Shown here: piece by piece, positions 37,746 to 46,666 of the stretch | Position numbering within the stretch: position 1 is the first letter of the stretch | Layout: each line of letters starts with the position of its first letter | Origin: Blautia faecicola | GTDB taxonomy: Bacteria > Bacillota > Clostridia > Lachnospirales > Lachnospiraceae | Length of the DNA: 64,000 nucleotides | NCBI RefSeq assembly: GCF_004123145.1 | Contig: NZ_SDKC01000001.1 | Coordinates: 3,133,501 to 3,197,500 of the forward strand | Direction of reading: 5' to 3' | Notes under the pieces: model-generated | What the model saw: only the letters and a program-made list of their open reading frames with translations | What the model was told of the DNA's origin: nothing | The model's database searches: none | Position numbers and translations under genes: made by a program

Positions 37746-38240
37746 TTATATAAAGCACAAATCATAATACGCACATTTCTTGCATATTTTCTTATTACAA
37801 TCATCCGGTGGTATATTCCTCTTTTTTATCTGTGTAATTTCACAGATGATTTTTTCTATTTCCCCGCAGTCTTCATCTGTAAGCTCCACACTCATTGTCT
37901 TTTTTAATAATGGGTAATCGATTTTTCCTTTCATTCCGGTCACACCACGCTGCTGCAGGTAATACAGATAGTATTTCATCTGCCAAATCCCTGCTTCTTC
38001 TACAGACTTACTCTTTTTCACCTCATGCAGCTCTCCGCATTCTTTCATAAAATCAATGTTGATTATCTGATCAATAGAAATGTGTTTGTCATTCTTTTTG
38101 TAACTGCTCTCGTCCAACAGTTTTCCGAGTAACACATCTTCGTTCTCCGTCTCCATTGTGATTTCATGACAGAAGTACCAGAGTTTTCGTTTGCAGACGA
38201 AGTAATAATATACCATCATACCAGTTATATTTTCTTTCAC
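37746..38240 (-). CDS. cas4: CRISPR-associated exonuclease Cas4
   Basis: 164 residues from a GTG at 38240 with AGGAGGTACGAC directly upstream; an earlier in-frame ATG at 38360 lies inside cas3 and lacks support. N-terminal Cys in VCKRKLWY, RecB-type nuclease motif HEVKKSKSVEEAG, and the C-terminal cluster CNKKICKKCAYYDLC make up the iron-sulfur and nuclease centre. Trims prespacers and checks the PAM during adaptation. Confidence 0.93.
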   Translation of the reverse strand: MKENITGMMVYYYFVCKRKLWYFCHEITMETENEDVLLGKLLDESSYKKNDKHISIDQIINIDFMKECGELHEVKKSKSVEEAGIWQMKYYLYYLQQRGVTGMKGKIDYPLLKKTMSVELTDEDCGEIEKIICEITQIKKRNIPPDDCNKKICKKCAYYDLCFI

Positions 38241-38250
38241 GTCGTACCTC

Positions 38251-40497
38251 CTATAAAAAGATACTATCTGCCTTCTCTCCAAGCAAAAGACCTCGTCCTT
38301 GCAGTGTTTCACAATCAAACTCATAAACAAACTGTGTTCGATGGATGTCTGTCGAGCCAATTGCTGCCTTATCTATTCCATCCGGATGTCCAAAACAGGT
38401 CCTCAGATTGATTCCCATGGTTAAATCCTGCAACTTTGTCCGAATCTCCTGCTTTCTCTCTTTTGATAGATATCTGTCTTCTACTTCTTCAAACAGTTCT
38501 TGATTTTCTTCATAGATGGTATCCGGAATGACCGTAATGCTCTTGATATCGCGCACCTTCGCTTCCGATAGAGTATATTCCGCCGGATGGATCTCCGAGA
38601 ATTTCTCCATACAGTCTTGAATTTTCCTGTAATATTCTGTATTCCGTATCGCTTCTGTCCGATACACTTCATTCATATATTTCGTCTTCTGTTTTTCTGA
38701 AAAAAGGATATCTTCATACTTTTTCAGTTTTTCCAGCGATCGCTGATACAAGTTCTCCTCGTAAATACTTCCGCTTCCATTTTTGTTATCATATACAAAA
38801 ATATTGGAAAGTTCAGGAATCCTTCTTCCCTTCCGATTACATCTTCCCATACGCTGCAACAAGCTGTCTGCTGTACACATTTCCGTGTGCAGAATATCAA
38901 AATCGATATCCAGACTGGCTTCAACGATCTGCGTGGTGACCCAGATCCCCACTTCATCCGATTCTGAAAACTCCATAATCTTTTGTTCCAGTAAATTACG
39001 GTCTCTGCGAATAAAACGGGAATGTAACAGCCACACAGAATCGTTCCTTTCCCGCAGTTTTTCATAAACCTCCTGCGCCCTGGAAACGGTATTACAAATC
39101 ACCAGTACTTTTTTGGTTTTCCCCTGCTTTGCAATCTCTTCCAGATACATTTCCGAATACTGGATGCTTACCTTATGACGAATGAGAATATCCGGATTGT
39201 CTGTAAAGTCTGCAAACAAACACTGATCTGCCAACCCGTATTGTTCCATAAAATCTTTCAGTACAGGTGGAAAAGTTGCCGTAATAATCGCATATCTGCC
39301 GCCCATTTGCTGGATGGTTTTCAGACCGTATAAGATCGTAGCAATACTTCTTGGATCATAAGACTGTATTTCATCTATGATCAGCTTGGAATACTTCAAA
39401 GTTGCTGCAAAAATCTCTGTCCCCAGCGCCCTGTAAACAAACGTAAACAACTGGTCGATCGTACACACAGTAACAGGATTCGCTAACAACTTTGCCTGTT
39501 CCTGTTTTTCCCAGGCAGATCCCGGATTTTCTTTCAGATACATCGCCATGCTGTCCGAATGCAGAATCGCCGCATGTTCATAACCATATCCGCTTTTTAT
39601 TCTGGAATAAATTGCATTTGAAGAAACTTTCAAAGGCAGCGTATAAAATCCTTTCTCCCCGTCAAGCCATAACAAAGCGGCTTCTGTTTTTCCGGATCCG
39701 GTGGGCGCAATAACAACAAGGTTATCATCCGTATGCTCTTTCATGAACTGTTGGGCAGACCGTAAATCCTTTCCTTCCAGAAAACTCTCCACTTCTTTTT
39801 TCAGCCTTTTTTCCCTGATATCACACGCCAGTTCCGCACTCTCATATCCGGCACTGACCGTATAATCAAACTTATTCAGCAATCCTTTTATGAGAAGATA
39901 TTCATTCCAGACTGCAGGATCACATAGGAACTTCCCACTATATCCGTTATTGTGAAACAGAAGCTGGTTCAAGTTGCTGCAGTACAGTTTTGTTCTGATC
40001 TGTCCAAGATAATCACTGATCTCTTCCAGATAATATTTCTTTCCATATGTACGAAGCTCCGAACTGTCTTCCTGGTCTTTTCTCGTATGGTGATGATAGA
40101 CTGCCGTGACAAAAGCCCCAAAATCATCTTTCGTAAAACTATCGTCCATTGCAAAGAATTCGTTTTGTGACAGAGTAACTGCGCTAAGATGTCCATGAGG
40201 GATCTGACTGATAGATTTCACATTTAACTTCCGTTCTCCGGCAAGTTCCGGATTTATCATTGTCTGAAAGACCAGATTCGCCTTCCCCCAATCATGAATG
40301 CGGCAGGCTTCTATGACCAGCCGTTTCTCTTTTTCAGAAAAATACCGGCCATATTCTTCAAAAAACGCTTCAGCACACCGCACAATATCTTCCTGATGGC
40401 TGTTCAGTGTTTTTTGTTCTTCTTCCGGTTCTTTTATCTGTTTCCCCCGCTCTTTATCAGATAATCCCTTTTTCTTCGATTTTGCATAGTATTTCAT
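38251..40497 (-). CDS. cas3: CRISPR-associated nuclease-helicase Cas3
   Basis: About 748 residues. N-terminal HD nuclease: HQEDIVRCAEAFF, then ACRIHDWGKAN and PHGHLSAV. Helicase: VVIAPTGSGKTEAALLWL (Walker A), KLIIDEIQSYD (motif II), ITATFPP (III), and IVEASLDIDFD and LLQRMGRCNRKG (V and VI). ATG at 40497 or GTG at 40503. Recruited by Cascade to unwind and degrade target DNA. Complete, with no missing catalytic motif seen. Confidence 0.96.
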   Translation of the reverse strand: MKYYAKSKKKGLSDKERGKQIKEPEEEQKTLNSHQEDIVRCAEAFFEEYGRYFSEKEKRLVIEACRIHDWGKANLVFQTMINPELAGERKLNVKSISQIPHGHLSAVTLSQNEFFAMDDSFTKDDFGAFVTAVYHHHTRKDQEDSSELRTYGKKYYLEEISDYLGQIRTKLYCSNLNQLLFHNNGYSGKFLCDPAVWNEYLLIKGLLNKFDYTVSAGYESAELACDIREKRLKKEVESFLEGKDLRSAQQFMKEHTDDNLVVIAPTGSGKTEAALLWLDGEKGFYTLPLKVSSNAIYSRIKSGYGYEHAAILHSDSMAMYLKENPGSAWEKQEQAKLLANPVTVCTIDQLFTFVYRALGTEIFAATLKYSKLIIDEIQSYDPRSIATILYGLKTIQQMGGRYAIITATFPPVLKDFMEQYGLADQCLFADFTDNPDILIRHKVSIQYSEMYLEEIAKQGKTKKVLVICNTVSRAQEVYEKLRERNDSVWLLHSRFIRRDRNLLEQKIMEFSESDEVGIWVTTQIVEASLDIDFDILHTEMCTADSLLQRMGRCNRKGRRIPELSNIFVYDNKNGSGSIYEENLYQRSLEKLKKYEDILFSEKQKTKYMNEVYRTEAIRNTEYYRKIQDCMEKFSEIHPAEYTLSEAKVRDIKSITVIPDTIYEENQELFEEVEDRYLSKERKQEIRTKLQDLTMGINLRTCFGHPDGIDKAAIGSTDIHRTQFVYEFDCETLQGRGLLLGEKADSIFL

Positions 40498-40519
40498 TCC
40501 CACGCCTTTCTGACCTTCT

Positions 40520-41233
40520 TTAACAGAACACTAACGCTGCATCTTCCTCGAAATCGTCCACGTAGGCACCCTGCCCCAGTGTATTTCCTGCAGGATAATA
40601 AAAAGCATTGACTCTTCCATTTTCCTTTTTCCACCGCCGCAGACCCTGTTTGGTAATCTCATATTCCTTTGTCAGATGGTACACCGTCATACGACTGTTC
40701 TCAATCCCCAGTGTCTCTGCCATCGCTACCGGTATGTACATATCCCGCTTGAGATCTACTTCCTCTTCCTGATGAATTTTCACAATGTCAACCCGTTCGA
40801 TATCCAGGAGATCCTCATATCTTCCCAGGGATAAATACCTGCCCGGATATAGAAGGGATTGATATACATGTGCAAAATCTTCCTCTGCCGGAATAATATG
40901 AATCACCATGTGATTATCACAGACCAGTTCTACATTCGCGATCCCCTTAAACACACCATATTTTCCATCCACACACAGCTGATGTCTTCCCTCTTCATAC
41001 TTCGTACCGGAAGAAAAGGAATATCTCGTATACAGTTCCGACATCATTCCGCTGTTTGTTCCCTGAATACACAGTTTCATCGGATGAAATTCCCGGTATC
41101 CGCAGGCCGCATGGATCATTCCAAGCACCGTAGAATACGGAGGAAGCGGGAATGTCTCTTTTATGATAAAGCTGCTCGGTTTTCGATAATTTACCAGATT
41201 CTGAAAACACTGAACTCTAATTGCTTTCTCCAT
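40520..41233 (-). CDS. cas5: Type I-B Cascade subunit Cas5 (Cas5t-like)
   Basis: 237 residues. The N-terminal Cas5 signature is visible: YRKPSSFIIKETFPLPPYST followed by VLGMIHAACGYREF. It caps the 5' handle of the crRNA in Cascade. The start overlaps the end of cas7 by 17 nt, showing tight translational coupling. Confidence 0.92.
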   Translation of the reverse strand: MEKAIRVQCFQNLVNYRKPSSFIIKETFPLPPYSTVLGMIHAACGYREFHPMKLCIQGTNSGMMSELYTRYSFSSGTKYEEGRHQLCVDGKYGVFKGIANVELVCDNHMVIHIIPAEEDFAHVYQSLLYPGRYLSLGRYEDLLDIERVDIVKIHQEEEVDLKRDMYIPVAMAETLGIENSRMTVYHLTKEYEITKQGLRRWKKENGRVNAFYYPAGNTLGQGAYVDDFEEDAALVFC

Positions 41234-42092
41234 AATACTGTTCCACTTCCTCTTTTAAATGTCTGAATGCTGCACCTACAGATTCTCCAGATAATTTTCC
41301 CCGGATCTCATTTTCATTGTCAAAAGTTCCTGTTACGACACCGGTAAATGTGTGGGTACGAATCGTGTCATCCTCTAACAGTTCTGCCAGAGTTTCTACA
41401 TTGATCTGATCATTTTCTATCCGGATCCTGTTTTCAAAGAATGGATTTCTCCGTTCATATCTGCCACCGATCACAAACAACGGACTCAGATTTTCCCTTC
41501 TGCCTTTGATATCCCGATACAAATACTGCACGGTATCCAGAAGTGTTTTCACACGATCTGCTTTTTCTTCTCCTGTGATCTGCACTTCTCCGTCAATCCC
41601 TACCCGGTCCAGATCGACCGTTATGGTATAAGTATAAAATGACCGCTGAATTTCGCTCTGTGCAATTCCATTCTCCAGCTTTCCTCTTGCTGCCAGTCCC
41701 ATGTTAGTTAAGAACTCCAGATTACCCAAAAACGGCTCCAGTGCAATAGCATTACTCAGTCTCACTACAGCGCTTCTTGTAGACGCTCCGCCTTTCTGAT
41801 CGCCATCCTTTGCCGCTGTCTTCATATAGCCGAACAGATCGATTTCCGGATATTCCGCAATCGTTGCAGACGGTGCAAACTGAACCACACCGCTTTTTCC
41901 ATCCACCGGAGTCTGATCCCAGTCTGCCTGCCGGACAATGTTATAACGCATCGCCTGTCTGGAAATATACGAATACTGCTCGTGGTTTCCTCTTGACATT
42001 TTCTTTAATGTAGAAATATTTCCGATTCCCTCTCCGTAATTGGCACTTTCCGCAAGAAAAACCATAGTTACTGTCAATCCTTCTCTTCTCAT
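41217..42092 (-). CDS. cas7: Type I-B Cascade backbone Cas7 (Cst2/DevR family)
   Basis: 291 residues. The start (VTMVFLAESANYGEGIGNIS) and YSYISRQAMRYNIVRQ are typical of DevR/Cst2 proteins; TRSAVVRLSNAIALEPF is the glycine- and loop-rich RAMP core. Multiple copies coat the crRNA spacer. It overlaps the end of cas8 by 4 nt (ATGA). Confidence 0.93.
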   Translation of the reverse strand: MRREGLTVTMVFLAESANYGEGIGNISTLKKMSRGNHEQYSYISRQAMRYNIVRQADWDQTPVDGKSGVVQFAPSATIAEYPEIDLFGYMKTAAKDGDQKGGASTRSAVVRLSNAIALEPFLGNLEFLTNMGLAARGKLENGIAQSEIQRSFYTYTITVDLDRVGIDGEVQITGEEKADRVKTLLDTVQYLYRDIKGRRENLSPLFVIGGRYERRNPFFENRIRIENDQINVETLAELLEDDTIRTHTFTGVVTGTFDNENEIRGKLSGESVGAAFRHLKEEVEQYYGESN

Positions 42093-43768
42093 TGTTCTAC
42101 CTCTTTCTTTCCTTCATAACATCCGATCAGTCCTAAAACAAATGCGTATCCATACTCCGAGAATTTTTCTTTGTCCTGTAACATCCGAATCATCCCATTC
42201 GGTATCAGGAGTTTTTCCGATCCATAGGAACTGTACAGTCTCGCAACGATATCCATAAATTTCTCTGTATTTTTTACCGACAGCGCATTAAGCAGCTGAT
42301 ACTCGATACCACGCAGACTATCTCCGGTCGTGTCTTTTTTTGCGGTCATGATCGCTTTTCGTAATTCCGAACCGCTCTTTTTCATACTGATGCAATACAT
42401 AAGAACCTCCTTCTCTTCTTCTTTTTTGTAACTGATCTCTGTTCCCTTCTGAATCTCATATACCCAATGTATATGAAAGTTTGATGCAGCATTCCCTGCG
42501 ATGGCTTCTCTCAGCAGGGAATCTAACAAAATATACTGATTCTGATGGTCCAACAGGTTCATAACAGCCTGTTCATGCACATTTACAAAATCATTTCTGA
42601 TCTTTGTGAACGGATACTGACCAAGATTTTTCAATGCTTTTTCTACATCTTCCCTTTTCAGGATATTCAGTATATCCTTGTTGATAATAGAAAGTTTATA
42701 TCTGTCCTTATCCCCGGTTCCACGCAGGATCACCTGAATATTGGAAAGTTCCTGTCTTTTCTCATTCAATATGATATTCAGAGTTTCCGCAAACCACTGG
42801 GAATATCTCTGATTCTCTTCTTTTTCTCCTTCCATACTGCTTTTCCTGTTTTTGGAATTTGCTGCCAGCAGAGTGAACATATCACTGTTATTATTGACAA
42901 ACACAAATTTATTGGCAAACAGTCGGAACCCAAGCGGACTTGCTGCATACAGAAACGTACAGACCGGACACAGGAACGCATCCACATTACAATTCCAGAA
43001 CGCAGACCGTTTTCTTGTAAAATCGTCCCCGACTTCCTTCATAAATGCGATGGATACTTTCTCTTTTGTGGTTACAGGTTCTCCACAGTCAATACACAGA
43101 TCCTTTGCTTTTGTATGATCTGTCATAAAGTATTTTCGGAATGGTTCTGAAAAATCTTTTTCAAACTGTTCCCTCATATCTTTTTTTGCATTCGAGCGAA
43201 GCAGAAAACTTTTTCCATCCCAGAAACGATTGATATAGTTGTAGACTACACTTTTCATAATAAACGTCTCTTTGCATTTCTCCTGCTCCAGAAACACCTG
43301 TAATTTCGAAAGCCTTTCCAGTAATTCTTCCGCTGTCATTTTATCAATCAGTTTTTCTTTTTTCAGTGTTATATAAACTTCCGGATGTTCGATCTGATCT
43401 TTGATATTTTCAAAGCCGGCCTGGTAACTGTTCGAGAGCAGTTTGTCATTGATAAATTTCAAATCATCCTTTTCGTTCTTTCCCGGATTCCATTTTTCAT
43501 TCTGAATTTTCCCGATACAGCACTTGATTTTCTCCATTACGCCCTGGTAAACAGTAAACCTTCCAAAATTTTGCACACATGCCTGGAAATACAGACTGGT
43601 CCAGTCCGCATTTTGAATAAACTCGCAGTTCAGCCACATCTCCTGACCGTCTTCCGATATGCCAAAGTCAACACCTTCCTGCGCCTTTGCGCAATCCAGT
43701 ATATATTTCATCCCGACGATTCCGGCGTTTTTCAGAAAATCACCTGGCGTAATTGCATATTTTTCCAT
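42089..43768 (-). CDS. cas8b: Type I-B large subunit Cas8b1 (Cst1), zinc-finger type
   Basis: 559 residues with the CXXC...CXXC pair of Cst1 proteins: CIDCGEP and FLCPVCTFLYAASPLGFRLF in the middle of the protein. The large subunit recognises the PAM and starts R-loop formation. GAGAGGTGATATTTT precedes the ATG. The subtype (Cst1-Cst2-Cas5t set) is the Tneap variant of I-B found in many Clostridia. Confidence 0.92.
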   Translation of the reverse strand: MEKYAITPGDFLKNAGIVGMKYILDCAKAQEGVDFGISEDGQEMWLNCEFIQNADWTSLYFQACVQNFGRFTVYQGVMEKIKCCIGKIQNEKWNPGKNEKDDLKFINDKLLSNSYQAGFENIKDQIEHPEVYITLKKEKLIDKMTAEELLERLSKLQVFLEQEKCKETFIMKSVVYNYINRFWDGKSFLLRSNAKKDMREQFEKDFSEPFRKYFMTDHTKAKDLCIDCGEPVTTKEKVSIAFMKEVGDDFTRKRSAFWNCNVDAFLCPVCTFLYAASPLGFRLFANKFVFVNNNSDMFTLLAANSKNRKSSMEGEKEENQRYSQWFAETLNIILNEKRQELSNIQVILRGTGDKDRYKLSIINKDILNILKREDVEKALKNLGQYPFTKIRNDFVNVHEQAVMNLLDHQNQYILLDSLLREAIAGNAASNFHIHWVYEIQKGTEISYKKEEEKEVLMYCISMKKSGSELRKAIMTAKKDTTGDSLRGIEYQLLNALSVKNTEKFMDIVARLYSSYGSEKLLIPNGMIRMLQDKEKFSEYGYAFVLGLIGCYEGKKEVEQ

Positions 43769-43784
43769 AAAATATCACCTCTCT

Positions 43785-44507
43785 CTACCAGACGATTTCC
43801 CATTTCCCATGGCCTTCCGATCTGCGGCTTCCAAGTCCTGCAGAGTACAGGAAATCTAAAAGCCGGGGCGTTCCCCGTAGTTTGTATATCCCAATACTGG
43901 CATTTGTTGGTCTTCCCCATACTTTCGCAACAATCTTTTTTCCTTTCACCGGAACAATCGAAAAACAATCCACATCTTCGTCCCATCCGATCTTGTTCAA
44001 GAAGAACTTCAGATTGTCTTTTAATGTATCCGAAAGCTCAGGATCCTCACAGGTATAATAGATATCCGTATTATTTTCCGGATCATGTTTTCTTGCCAGT
44101 AAGGAACTCTGCATTTTTATGATAAGCTCCGATTCTTTAATCTCCGGAATCTTTTTTGCTTTCACTTCACGCAGTTTCATCGAGTTTCCTCCCATGGGAT
44201 ACTCTATATTCCGCATTAACTGAAATGCATTAAAGAATTCAAATAGTTCTCCCATGTCCGCATCGGAAAATGTTACCATAAACCGATTTTCTTTCAGATA
44301 AATCTTGTCTGCTGCGAATCGTGCTCCCGGCAGATAGCATGACCAGCAATATGTTTTCATGACGGATTGCTTTTTTGTATAAAGTTTTTCGAAAAGTTCC
44401 GGAGAATATTTTTCTACAGATGCCTTTAAAAAACTTAGTAACAAACGATCCACCTCTGCCGGGATTTCCGGTTCTTCTAACAGAAACTCTAATTTTAGCT
44501 CTGTCAT
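43785..44507 (-). CDS. cas6: crRNA-processing endoribonuclease Cas6
   Basis: 240 residues from the ATG at 44507, which has AGAAGGAGGGATTGAT upstream (an in-frame start 17 codons earlier would include the promoter). The C-terminal glycine-rich loop GLGSRRSEGHGKWEIVW is the Cas6 hallmark. It cleaves the repeat to leave an 8-nt 5' handle, here expected to be ATGTAAAT or ATGTAAAG. First gene of the cas operon. Confidence 0.94.
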   Translation of the reverse strand: MTELKLEFLLEEPEIPAEVDRLLLSFLKASVEKYSPELFEKLYTKKQSVMKTYCWSCYLPGARFAADKIYLKENRFMVTFSDADMGELFEFFNAFQLMRNIEYPMGGNSMKLREVKAKKIPEIKESELIIKMQSSLLARKHDPENNTDIYYTCEDPELSDTLKDNLKFFLNKIGWDEDVDCFSIVPVKGKKIVAKVWGRPTNASIGIYKLRGTPRLLDFLYSAGLGSRRSEGHGKWEIVW

Positions 44508-44529
44508 ATCAATCCCTCCTTCTGATCCC

Positions 44530-44558
44530 ACTATAACATTTTTTAAAAACTGTTTCAA
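44530..44558 (-). promoter_or_regulatory. cas operon promoter, overlapped by a crRNA-like target site
   Basis: On the minus strand TTGAAA (44558-44553), 17 nt, TATAGT (44535-44530), about 23 nt before the cas6 ATG. The stretch TTGAAACAGTTTTTAA (44558-44543), preceded by CCA (44561-44559), matches the pseudo-spacer of the RNA at 44627. Confidence 0.8.
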
Positions 44559-44591
44559 TGGATTAATTTAATTTTGCATTTATTTTTCTCA

Positions 44592-44620
44592 TTTACTTTT
44601 CGCCTGTATTTCATTATAAT
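44592..44620 (+). promoter_or_regulatory. Promoter of the crRNA-like RNA
   Basis: TTTACT (44592-44597), 17 nt, perfect TATAAT (44615-44620); predicted start near 44627, just at the first degenerate repeat. Confidence 0.7.
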
Positions 44621-44626
44621 ATTTTA

Positions 44627-44708
44627 CGTACATTTTGGAATGTAAATTTGAAGCAGTTTTTAACACCTGCAAAATACCTTTAATAGTCCCATATTGGAAT
44701 ATTTTTTT
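44627..44708 (+). ncRNA. CreR-like crRNA-resembling RNA predicted to direct Cascade to the cas promoter
   Basis: Divergent from cas6. Pseudo-repeat 1 (44630-44647, ACATTTTGGAATGTAAAT) differs from the 3' 18 nt of the real repeat by one base and keeps the whole 5'-handle sequence. The pseudo-spacer is 44648-44676. Pseudo-repeat 2 (44677-44706) matches 20 of 30 repeat positions, including TTAATAG and CATATTGGAAT, and runs into eight T (44702-44708 region), which could end transcription. The first 16 nt of the pseudo-spacer (TTGAAGCAGTTTTTAA) match the non-template strand of the cas promoter except at position 6, with CCA in the PAM position. Known precedent: CreR and CreA RNAs of type I systems, which guide Cascade to repress promoters without cleavage because pairing is partial. 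No CreT-like toxin gene was found next to it. Confidence 0.75.
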
Positions 44709-44744
44709 CATTGCTTTCCCAATACATCTCAAAAAGCAATACAT

Positions 44745-44793
44745 AAAAAGTGCGTAAGCCCCGGATTGTTCTCACCAAGCTTACGCACTTTTT
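44745..44793. terminator. Bidirectional terminator between the permease gene and the CRISPR locus
   Basis: AAAAAGTGCGTAAGC (44745-44759) and GCTTACGCACTTTTT (44779-44793); T-runs on both strands. It ends the permease operon (minus) and backs up the crRNA-like RNA (plus). Confidence 0.88.
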
Positions 44794-44817
44794 ATATCAT
44801 CTATAATCAATAGTATA

Positions 44818-46209
44818 TCATTTTCCTTCATCCATCGCTTTGCACTCACGCTCGCGGGCTTCCCATGGTTCATATGGCTGTTTCAGTTCTGCGATCAGAT
44901 CCCGGCCGTGTTTCTTCAGATAAGAGATACGGATCAGAATATAGATCACAAACAGTACAATTGCACCAAGGATCATCAGCCATACGGTCATTCCCAGCGT
45001 ACTGATCATCGCATATGCCAGATAGGCTGCGACTACAAACGCAAAGGCTGACAGTGCATATACCAGACCGATGGCCATCTTGAAGGTAGAATGATTGCAG
45101 GCATGCGGATATTTCTTTTTCAGGAAGAACGGTACCAGACAAAGAGCGATATCCGACAGTGCATTGACGAAAGAAAATACAGTCATTAACACTCCAAAAC
45201 TGGATCCGGTCGCCACACAGCAGATAGAAAAGAGCATAACGAAGCAAAGAATCACCGGTGATACTCCATTCTTATTTTTCTTTCCGACAAAAGCCGGAAA
45301 CAGATCATTATCTGCCGCCGCCTGAATCTGGGCGCAGGTTAACATAATAACCGGAACCATTGAAGTCAGAACACCGAACAGCGGACCTCCTACGATAAAA
45401 AATGTCAGAAGACCGGAAGGCAGGAATATTTTTCCCACCTCTGAAAGTGTGGTCAGTTCTCCTGCCGGCATGCAGCCGATGGTAACAATACCCATACCGA
45501 TATAGATAAATGCAACAATCGTTGGGGACAGGAGTAATGCCAGTGGAATATTCCGGTTCGGATTCTTCACATCATCCGCGATCTGGGAAACCGCGCTTCC
45601 ACCGGACAGCGAAGATGCCAGCACACCGACTGCTGCCGCAAAGCTGGTCAGTTTCACGCCCGGATTGAAGATTTCGCCCAGTGTCAGTCTGGAGGTATCA
45701 ATGCTTGGCATACCGACAAAAATATAACAGCCCATAGCCACCATCAATACTACTACCATGATATTATTGACAAACGCAAAGGTATGATTGCCCTGCCATG
45801 CGATTCCCGTATAGATCAGCAGAATCACAATGCTGATCAGCGTTTTATATCCTTCCAGCGCCGGGAACAGCGCCACAAAATAATCGCCAAACAACACCGC
45901 AAACACAGAGATCAATACCGGCTGTAACAGATTCTGTGCCGCCATAAATACACCAACCGCCGGATGGATCAGCTTCGTCGGTGCGATAAAAAAGCTTCCG
46001 GATGCCGGTGCTACCGACGACAGATAAACATTTGGAATCGTCTTGGCTAAAGTGTATACAATCGTCGCCAGCAGTGCCAGTACAATTCCGGTTCCAATAT
46101 CATTGATCACTGTGGGCAGTGAACCGAAAATTCCGGAACCGATGATCGCACCGATTCCCGTTCCGATACAGCCCAGAAGACCGATCTTCTTTTTTGTATT
46201 TGTTTCCAC
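44818..46209 (-). CDS. APC-family amino acid permease
   Basis: 463 residues, about 12 membrane helices, GTG start with AGGAGGAAAAAC. The N-terminal IGTGIGAIIGSGIFGSLP is the glycine-rich TM1 motif of APC transporters. It is the last gene of the operon with the ferredoxin and flavoprotein, so its substrate is probably what those enzymes reduce or oxidise. A truncated paralog lies at 28742-29369, on the other side of the CRISPR-Cas locus and in the same orientation. Confidence 0.88.
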   Translation of the reverse strand: METNTKKKIGLLGCIGTGIGAIIGSGIFGSLPTVINDIGTGIVLALLATIVYTLAKTIPNVYLSSVAPASGSFFIAPTKLIHPAVGVFMAAQNLLQPVLISVFAVLFGDYFVALFPALEGYKTLISIVILLIYTGIAWQGNHTFAFVNNIMVVVLMVAMGCYIFVGMPSIDTSRLTLGEIFNPGVKLTSFAAAVGVLASSLSGGSAVSQIADDVKNPNRNIPLALLLSPTIVAFIYIGMGIVTIGCMPAGELTTLSEVGKIFLPSGLLTFFIVGGPLFGVLTSMVPVIMLTCAQIQAAADNDLFPAFVGKKNKNGVSPVILCFVMLFSICCVATGSSFGVLMTVFSFVNALSDIALCLVPFFLKKKYPHACNHSTFKMAIGLVYALSAFAFVVAAYLAYAMISTLGMTVWLMILGAIVLFVIYILIRISYLKKHGRDLIAELKQPYEPWEARERECKAMDEGK

Positions 46210-46384
46210 GTTTTTCCTCCTGGTTCTGCCCGGAATCTGATCCTCTGTTGGATTCCTGCCAGCATTCCGGGCCGTTCTTTTGATCTTTCTCTTTTAAAAT
46301 TCTGTTTCAAAACGCAAAGTCAATCCATCGGATCATCGATTGATCTGCATGGCTCATTTTGCAAAGAACATTTTCAATCCCCTT

Positions 46385-46666
46385 CTAATTTTCTGGTTCC
46401 GGCTTTACCGGGACGAATTTTGCACGGTTCATCACCGGATGTTGCAGACGGAGTGCGCCTTTTTTCGGACATACCATCACGCAGGCTCCACAGTAATAAC
46501 ATTCTCCCGGAAACATCACGATCGGAGGTTTCCCTTTTTCCGGATTCGGCAGAATAATATCGCACTGGCAGATCTCTGCACAGGCGTTGCAGCCGATACA
46601 TTTTTCTTCATCGTAGATCAGTGGTGTGGCACTGCACGGAATCACTTCAACTTTCATCTTACTCAT
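46385..46666 (-). CDS. Two-[4Fe-4S] ferredoxin-like electron-transfer subunit
   Basis: 93 residues with two cluster motifs, CIGCNACAEICQCD (residues about 23-36) and CYYCGACVMVCPKKG (about 55-69), in the arrangement of AprB-like ferredoxin subunits. Its ATG overlaps the end of the flavoprotein gene by 4 nt, so the two are made together and are expected to form a complex passing electrons to or from FAD. Confidence 0.9.
   Translation of the reverse strand: MSKMKVEVIPCSATPLIYDEEKCIGCNACAEICQCDIILPNPEKGKPPIVMFPGECYYCGACVMVCPKKGALRLQHPVMNRAKFVPVKPEPEN

Noticed and set aside
44530-44663. The promoter and pseudo-spacer match considered as a simple chance inverted repeat in AT-rich DNA
   Set aside because: The match starts exactly at the handle-spacer border, is next to a CCA in PAM position, has its only mismatch at seed position 6 and covers the -35 box; these coincidences favour a guide-target relation.
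44745-44793. Hairpin beside the crRNA-like RNA considered as a CreT-like toxin RNA
   Set aside because: It is a perfect stem with T-runs on both strands at the end of the permease gene, so it is explained as a bidirectional terminator; no minigene with a ribosome binding site was found.
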